A DNA stretch of 64,000 nt from Halobaculum litoreum (lineage in GTDB: Archaea > Halobacteriota > Halobacteria > Halobacteriales > Haloferacaceae). The stretch is taken from contig NZ_CP126156.1 of assembly GCF_030127125.1 (NCBI RefSeq), positions 992,001-1,056,000 on the forward strand, written 5' to 3'. A program made the position numbers and the translations under genes. Under the pieces are notes generated by a model. It was not told the origin of the DNA, made no database searches, and worked only from the letters and a program-made list of their open reading frames with translations. Shown here piece by piece: positions 58,897 through 64,000 of this stretch. Position 1 is the first letter of the stretch; each line of letters opens with the position of its first letter.

Positions 58897-59454
58897 TCAC
58901 AGCTCCGGGAGCCGTTCGCCCGCCCGGATCGCCACGTCGAGCCAGTTGTCCACCGGCACCAGCGGGCACTCGTACGCCTCGCTGTACGCGCAGTAGGGGT
59001 TGTAGGCGTCGTTGAAGTCGAGCACCCAGTCGCCGTCGGCCGTCCGGTCGTCGGGCTCTTCCAAGTCGAGGTAGCGGCCGGCCGGGTACGTCGCCTCGCC
59101 GCTCGTCGCGTCGCGGAACGGCACCCACAGGCGGTGGTCGTCGCCCGGCGACCGGAACGCCTGTACGGTCACGTCCGCGCCGGCGACCCGGAACCGGAAC
59201 TCGCCGACGGTGTCGTACTCGCGGGCGCCGTCCTGCGTCGTCTCGACGGTGATCCGCTCGGGGTCGTCGTGCTCGTGGAGCGTCGCCTCGACCCGGTACT
59301 CCGGGTCCGGGTCGAAGTAGCGGAGGCCGTCGAAGTCGTCGCGGGCGGCCCGGGGGACGGGCGAGCGCGGGTGCTCGCGGAAGAACTCGTCTTTCTTCCG
59401 GCGCGCCTCGCGGACGCGCTCGGCGTAGGCCGCGGGGTCGATGTCGGTGCTCAC
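58897..59454 (-). CDS. DUF1684 family protein
   Basis: The 185-residue protein has the DUF1684 features RKKDEFFREHPRSPVP, GLRYFDPDPEYRVEA and the C-terminal LDFNDAYNPYCAYSEAYECP core with two Cys. The family is conserved and uncharacterised. GTG 59454 is chosen because it gives the STDIDPAAYAERVREAR start, just after a GAAGGTTC segment. It ends 33 bp past rpoL, on the opposite strand. Confidence 0.83.
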   Translation of the reverse strand: MSTDIDPAAYAERVREARRKKDEFFREHPRSPVPRAARDDFDGLRYFDPDPEYRVEATLHEHDDPERITVETTQDGAREYDTVGEFRFRVAGADVTVQAFRSPGDDHRLWVPFRDATSGEATYPAGRYLDLEEPDDRTADGDWVLDFNDAYNPYCAYSEAYECPLVPVDNWLDVAIRAGERLPEL

Positions 59455-59527
59455 ACGTCGGGATCCGCGGTCGCGAGCCAAGAACCTTCAGCGGCTGTGT
59501 CCGCCCCGCGCCGCGGCGCGCCGGCGC

Positions 59528-60346
59528 TCAGATCCGGACCGGGACGCCGTGGTCAGCGAGGTACCGCTTCACCTCGTCGATGCCGTACTCGTCGAAGTGG
59601 AAGATGGAGGCGGCGAGGCCGGCGTCGGCGTTCGCCTCGACGAACACCTCCTCCATGTGCTCGGGGCCGCCACAGCCGGAGGAGGCGATGACGGGCGTCG
59701 AGACGGCGTCACACACGGCCTTCGTCAGCGGGATGTCGTAGCCGTCCTTCGTCCCGTCGGCGTCGATGGAGTTGACGAACAGTTCGCCGGCGCCGCGTTC
59801 CTCGGCCTCCCTCGCCCACGTGACGACGTCGATGCCGGTGCCCTCGCGTCCGCCCTTCACGGTGCACTCGAACCAGCACTCGCGGCCGTCCTCCAGCGTG
59901 ACGTAGTGGTCGCCCTCGTCGTCGAAGCGGCGGCGCGCATCGACGGAGATGACGATGCACTGGCTGCCGAAGGCGTCGGCGCCCTCGGTGATGAGGTCGG
60001 GGTTCGCGATGGCGCCGGAGTTGACGGACACCTTGTCCGCGCCGGCACGGAGCGTCTCCTTGATGTCGGCCTTCGTCCGGATCCCGCCGCCGACGGTGAG
60101 CGGGATGAAGCACTCGTCGGCCACCGCCGACACGGTCTCGAGCATCGTCTCGCGCCCCTCGGCACTGGCGGTGATGTCGAGGAAGACGAACTCGTCGGCG
60201 CCGGCCTCGTTGTACTTCTTGGCCATCTCCACCGGGTCGCCCGAGTACTCGAGGTTCTCGAAGTTCACCCCGGTGTAGACGGCGGCGTTCTCGTCGTCGT
60301 CGAGGTCGACGTCGATACACGGGATGATCCGCTTCGTGAGAGTCAT
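59528..60346 (-). CDS. hisF: imidazole glycerol phosphate synthase subunit HisF
   Basis: The 272-residue (beta/alpha)8 cyclase subunit makes imidazole glycerol phosphate and AICAR from PRFAR, using ammonia from HisH. Catalytic D12 is in IIPCIDVD, and the second acid is in [11 protein letters not shown]. The phosphate-binding [22 protein letters not shown] and [10 protein letters not shown] loops are all present. An acidic insert DDDEN near residue 16-19 is a salt adaptation. Not linked to hisD at 27100. Confidence 0.97.
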   Translation of the reverse strand: MTLTKRIIPCIDVDLDDDENAAVYTGVNFENLEYSGDPVEMAKKYNEAGADEFVFLDITASAEGRETMLETVSAVADECFIPLTVGGGIRTKADIKETLRAGADKVSVNSGAIANPDLITEGADAFGSQCIVISVDARRRFDDEGDHYVTLEDGRECWFECTVKGGREGTGIDVVTWAREAEERGAGELFVNSIDADGTKDGYDIPLTKAVCDAVSTPVIASSGCGGPEHMEEVFVEANADAGLAASIFHFDEYGIDEVKRYLADHGVPVRI

Positions 60347-60431
60347 ACCGGCGATAGCCGCGACCGGGGTTTCACCGTTTCGCCTGTCGGCGACCCGGTC
60401 GTCGTGCCCGGAGAGGCCGTCGCCGCCTACC

Positions 60432-60758
60432 TCACTGCTTCCAGCCGGCGACGCTGCCGCCGCCGTAGATCGCCGCCCGGATCCGGCCGACGACGGAGTG
60501 CAACACGACGAACAGCACGAACACGTACGCCAGTCCGGCTACCGCCTCCGCCACGGGGTCGACGCGGCCGGCGAGCGCGGGGTAGACGTACCGCAGGTAC
60601 ACGTACACGCCGCCGACGACGCCGCCCAAGCCGATGGCGGCGACGGCGGCGGCGTAACAGACGAACACGGTCCACCAGATGCCCTCGGCGACGTACTCGT
60701 TGCGGCGGGCGGCGCGCTGGACGGTCGTCAGGAGGGACTCGCGTTCGGGGAGGCGCAC
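60432..60758 (-). CDS. small two-helix membrane protein
   Basis: The 108-residue product has an N-terminal basic, amphipathic segment (LTTVQRAARRNEYVAEG), hydrophobic spans at about 27-53 and 70-88, and a C-terminus GGGSVAGWKQ. GAATAAGTG lies about 28 nt before ATG 60758. It is followed by no gene on its strand for some distance. No family recognised. Confidence 0.65.
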   Translation of the reverse strand: MRLPERESLLTTVQRAARRNEYVAEGIWWTVFVCYAAAVAAIGLGGVVGGVYVYLRYVYPALAGRVDPVAEAVAGLAYVFVLFVVLHSVVGRIRAAIYGGGSVAGWKQ

Positions 60759-60817
60759 GCCGAACAGGTCAGCGGTCGGTCACTTATTCGTGTCGTCCGT
60801 GTCGGTCGGCGCCCCGG

Positions 60818-62579
60818 TCACTCGACCAGGTACACGCGCGCCTCCCACGGCCGTGCCTCGTACGGCGCCACCGCCCCCGGCGACGGCGCCTCGGGGTAGT
60901 TGCACAGCGCGAGCGTCGCGTCGGCGCCGGCGACCGCCGCGGGCGGGTCGACGCGCGCCGGCTCCCCGCTCCAGTTGAGCGCGACGAACGCCCGGTCGCG
61001 GTCGACGTCGCGGGCGTCGCCTCCCGACAGCGTCCGGCTGTACGCCCACACCCGTTCGTCGTCGGGCGTGTGGTTCTCGTAGGCGCCGTACACGAGCACG
61101 TCGTGGGCCTCGCGGAGGTCGATCAGCCGCCGGTAGTAGTGCCACACCGAGTCGGGGGCCGTGCGCTGGGCTTCGACGTTCACCTCGCGGTGGTCCTCGT
61201 GGAGGCGGATCCACGGCTCGGCGTCGGGGTCGGTGAAGCCGGCGTTCGGGCCGCCCGTCCACTGCATCGGCGTCCGGCTGGTGTCGCGCGAGTGGGCGTT
61301 CAGCCCCCTCCCGCACCGCCTCGAACGAGTCGATGTCGCCGTCCTCGATCGCCTCCCGGACGGTCCGGACCGTCTCCACGTCGCGGAACTCCGCGAGCGA
61401 CTCGAACGTCGGGTTCGTCATCCCCAGCTCCTCGCCCTGGTACACGTACGGCGTCCCGCGCAGCGTGTGTAACAGCGTCGCGATGCAGGCGGCGGACTCG
61501 CGGCGGTACTCGCCGTCGTCGCCGAAGCGGGACACCACCCGCGGCTGGTCGTGGTTGTTGAAGTAGAGGCTGTTCCACCCGCGCCCCTCGAGGCCGGTCT
61601 GCCACCGGTCGAACACCGCCTTGAGGTCGGTCAACGCCCACTCCTCGCGCTCCCACAGCGCCTCGCCGCGACCGATGCCGACGTGGTCGAAGTGGAACAC
61701 CATCGACAGCCCGTCGCCGTCGGCGCCGACGTACCGCGCGGCGTCGTCGACGTCGGTGTCGCCGATGCACTCGCCGACCGTGAGCAGGTCCCGGTCGGCG
61801 AACACCGCGTCGTGCATCTCGGCGACGTACTCGTGGATCCGCGGGCCGTTCGGCACCGCCCGGAGCGTCCCGTTGAACGGCTCGTCGGGGTCGCCGCTCG
61901 GGTAGCCGTCGGGCTTCGAGAGGAGGTTCACCACGTCGAGGCGGAAGCCGTCGATGCCCTCGTCGAGCCAGTAGCGCAGTTCGTCGTACATCGCCTCCCG
62001 GACGGCCGGCACGGACCAGTCGAGGTCCGGCTGTTTGGGGTCGAACAGGTGGAGGTACCACTGCTCGCGTTCGTCGTCGTACGCCCACGCCGGGCCGCCG
62101 AAGAACGACCGCCAGTTGTTCGGCGGCGCCTCGCCCGCGGGCCCCTCGTCGGTGGCGTCGTACGCGACGGCGTCGGCGTCGACGCCGTCGGCCCAGTGGT
62201 ACCAGTCGGCGGTCGCGCCGCGGCGGCGCGACGTGCGGAACCACTCGTGTTCGTCGGAGGTGTGGTTCGGCACGAAGTCCATCACCAGCCGGATGTCGCG
62301 CTCGTGGAGCGCGTCGCGGACGGCGCGCCAGTCGGCCATCGTCCCGAACGTGTCGTCGATGGCCCGGTAGTCCGCGACGTCGTAGCCGTTGTCGGCCATC
62401 GGCGACTCGTACACGGGGTTGAGCCACACCGCGTCGACGCCGAGGTCGGCGAGGTAGTCCGCGCGGGCGGCCAGGCCGGCGAGGTCGCCGACGCCGTCGC
62501 CGTCGCTGTCGGCGAAGCTCCGGGGGTACACCTGATAGACGGTCGCTTCCTTCCACCAGGCGCGGTCGGCCTCGTCCAT
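60818..62579 (-). pseudogene. alpha-amylase family (GH13) glucosidase-like enzyme, frameshifted
   Basis: The intact reading is a 586-residue GH13 enzyme like oligo-1,6-glucosidase or alpha-glucosidase: DAVWLNPVYESPMADNGYD, MDFVPNHTS, GFRLDVVNLL (nucleophile Asp), LTVGECIG (acid/base Glu) and NNHDQPRVVSRFG. The main frame fails at AVREG; removing one base from the C5 run at 61304-61308 gives EGLNAHSRDTSRTPMQWTGG and an end at 60818. It probably hydrolyses alpha-glucosides in the cytoplasm. A base-calling insertion is more likely than a broken gene, as nothing else is damaged. Confidence 0.82.
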
Positions 62580-62610
62580 GTTGCGGCCCACTCGGTCCGT
62601 CCGGATAGGT

Positions 62611-62617
62611 GTTTTTT
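62611..62617. promoter_or_regulatory. T7 tract in a shared divergent promoter
   Basis: The tract lies about 28 nt before ATG 62644 on plus and about 35 nt before the amylase ATG 62579 on minus, so the two starts share an unusually compact 64-bp divergent control region. Confidence 0.5.
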
Positions 62618-62643
62618 TGCCGCATCGACACCCACCCGATGAC

Positions 62644-62799
62644 ATGGCCGACCACCACGACTTCGACCACTACACGGAGTTCGACTACGAGCGCGTCACC
62701 TCCCCGATGCAGCCCGTGACCGCCCGCAAGGCCGCCGTCGGCGCCCTCGTCGCGCTCGTCGGCATCGTCGTCGCGTTCGGGCTCCCGCTCCTCCTGTAA
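62644..62799 (+). CDS. 51-residue single-helix protein (DUF7550-like)
   Basis: The product has an acidic/His-rich N-terminus (MADHHDFDHYTEFDYERVTS), then a hydrophobic C-terminal helix (AAVGALVALVGIVVAFGLPLLL split here only by length). It is probably a tail-anchored membrane protein. The TATA-like T-run is 28 nt upstream. Short proteins of this form recur in haloarchaea; the DUF7550 name is tentative. Confidence 0.65.
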   Translation: MADHHDFDHYTEFDYERVTSPMQPVTARKAAVGALVALVGIVVAFGLPLLL

Positions 62800-62839
62800 C
62801 CGTCGCCGGCCGTCGCCGGCCGTCGACGGCCGGGTCGGG

Positions 62840-64000
62840 TCACCCGGCGGCGCCTACCGTCACCCTGCCGTCTGTCCCGGCCGCCGACGCCGACGCGACG
62901 AACGACTCGTTCCCGACGAACACCGCAACCGTCCGGTCCGCCGGCCGCACCGCCCGGACCGCGCCCGCGCCGTCCGGACGGGCGTCGCGCCACGCGCCGA
63001 ACGCGCGCTCGAACTCCGTCGCGTTCGCCGCGTCGTCGAACCGGATCACCCACGCGTAGCCGGTGGCGACGGCGCCCCGCTCGGTCTCGTGTTCGAACGC
63101 GAGTCGGACGTCGTTGCCCCAGCCGTCGGCCCCGGCCGCCGCACGCGAGTCGGGCAGTTCGCCGGCCAGGACGACGCGGAGGAACAGCTCTCCGTGGGTG
63201 TCGCGCTCCCCGAACGCGGCGTCCCACTCGTCCGTCGGGTCGTCCTCGACGACCAACGGCGCGACGGGCTCGCTCCCCGGCGGCCGGTCGTGGAGCAGTT
63301 CCTCGGTCGTGCGCGGCGGCGACTCGTACACGGACGCGAGCGTCGCCCAGTCGTCGACGCGACGCTCGACGTACCGCGCGCCGACGACGTACGGCGCGAG
63401 GCCGAGCCGCTCGGCCGTCGACCCGTTCGCGGCCCGGGCGCCGAGCGCCGCCACCGGGTCGGGGGCGTCGACCCCGTAGCGCTCGACGTACGCGCGCTGG
63501 ACGGCGGTCGCGCTCCCCTCGACGACGGCCGTCCGGAGGAGCCGGGCCTCGGTCGTCCCCGGCGCGACGGCGCCGCGGTCGCGCAGCCGGGCGAACGCCC
63601 CGTCGCGGAACTGGATCACGTGGACCGACTCGTGGGCGAGCACCGACTCCGTGTCGCCGGCGTCGGCGAGCACCGCCGCGTTCACCGTCACCGTGCCCGC
63701 CGACCCGACGAACGCGGCCGCCGTCCCGTTCCCGTCGCCGGCGGCGACGCCGACGAGCCGGTAGAACTCGGGGTAGCGGTCGCGCCCGACCCGCATCCGG
63801 TCGGGCGAGCGGATCGCCACCCGGTCGGGCGGCGTGACGGTCGGGCGGCCGGTGAGAACCGCGACGCGGGCGAACACCGGCGCGTACGCCGTCGGAAGCT
63901 CGCCCCCTTCGACGGCGATGGCGTAGCCGTCGGCGAGCGCCGCCGGCGACCCCGGTTCGGCGGACGGCGTCGACGACGCCTCGGGCGTCCCGCCGCCGTG
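62840..64000 (-). CDS. surface protein with HExxH-like motif, 5'-truncated by the window edge
   Basis: At least 386 residues are visible, with the N-terminus beyond 64000. A HESVHVIQ motif near the middle resembles an HExxH metalloprotease site. The start of the visible part has low-complexity Pro/Gly/Ala/Ser and a YAIAVEGGELPTAYAP segment, and there are several N-glycosylation sequons. Similar haloarchaeal proteins (Hvo_1808 type) are surface proteins of unknown function. Whether it is a true peptidase is unclear, since a third metal ligand is not obvious. Confidence 0.6.
   Translation of the reverse strand, partial: HGGGTPEASSTPSAEPGSPAALADGYAIAVEGGELPTAYAPVFARVAVLTGRPTVTPPDRVAIRSPDRMRVGRDRYPEFYRLVGVAAGDGNGTAAAFVGSAGTVTVNAAVLADAGDTESVLAHESVHVIQFRDGAFARLRDRGAVAPGTTEARLLRTAVVEGSATAVQRAYVERYGVDAPDPVAALGARAANGSTAERLGLAPYVVGARYVERRVDDWATLASVYESPPRTTEELLHDRPPGSEPVAPLVVEDDPTDEWDAAFGERDTHGELFLRVVLAGELPDSRAAAGADGWGNDVRLAFEHETERGAVATGYAWVIRFDDAANATEFERAFGAWRDARPDGAGAVRAVRPADRTVAVFVGNESFVASASAAGTDGRVTVGAAG

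Noticed and set aside
1-64000. CRISPR arrays, insertion sequences or an integrated provirus
   Set aside because: No regularly spaced repeats, transposase, integrase or capsid-like gene could be found by reading both strands.

Overview
This window is a stretch of haloarchaeal chromosome (class Halobacteria). The evidence is a very high GC content, strongly acidic predicted proteins, archaeal ribosomal protein S3Ae, RNA polymerase subunit L, KEOPS subunit Pcc1, class III prepilin signals, a halocyanin-type cupredoxin, and several small protein families known mainly from haloarchaea. A weak T-rich or TATA-like box lies about 28 nt upstream of most start codons that follow a gap, which fits leaderless transcription. 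Genus cannot be fixed by eye; a high-GC member of the Haloferacales or Halobacteriales is my inference.

Layout. 0-8 kb: a DUF6069 membrane protein, a MaoC/amidohydrolase/HD-hydrolase operon, a lipoprotein, a second very similar HD hydrolase, an Lrp regulator, an inositol-monophosphatase-like enzyme, two small orphans and tRNA-Leu(CAA). 8-19 kb: DUF309 protein, M42 peptidase, a broken pilin-like gene, then a cytochrome c oxidase locus (coxB-coxA-coxC-coxD on minus, two membrane proteins convergent on plus), an aspartoacylase-like hydrolase and a second M42 peptidase. 19-30 kb: TrmB-type regulator, PAC2 protein, two MscS-type channels, dodecin, three multi-helix membrane proteins, DUF5816, an IscA-type Fe-S carrier, a methyltransferase, hisD, a PssA-type phospholipid synthase, halocyanin and a zinc ribbon. 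30-33 kb: translation cluster rps15-recJ-like-pcc1-rps3ae, then tRNA-Ala(GGC).

33-46 kb is the richest part: a Bat-type regulator diverges from a type IV pilin gene with a structured leader, next to an orphan large pilin-like protein that may be a tip adhesin. Opposite them is a seven-gene pilus operon (ATPase, membrane platform, five small pilin-like proteins) whose genes overlap or nearly touch. A second pilus ATPase/platform pair at 51.6-55.4 kb has no pilins; its last gene overlaps a methyltransferase. Between them lie tRNA-Arg(CCT), TatA, an HD protein, an MFS transporter, a GrpB protein, tRNA-Gly(TCC) and a thioredoxin-reductase-like flavoprotein. 55-64 kb: DUF7549, DUF5793, UDG-family protein, MBL-fold hydrolase, rpoL, DUF1684, hisF, an alpha-amylase-family gene, and a gene running off the window end.

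The most striking property is that seven conserved genes carry single-base frameshifts (nine indels in total, most in short G/C runs), including a KEOPS subunit and dodecin. The intact reading resumes perfectly in another frame each time. I read this mainly as uncorrected indel errors in the assembly rather than as true pseudogenes, so protein calls at those loci should be taken from the repaired reading given in each entry. No CRISPR array, insertion sequence or replication origin was seen, and no gene-free stretch exceeds about 300 bases.
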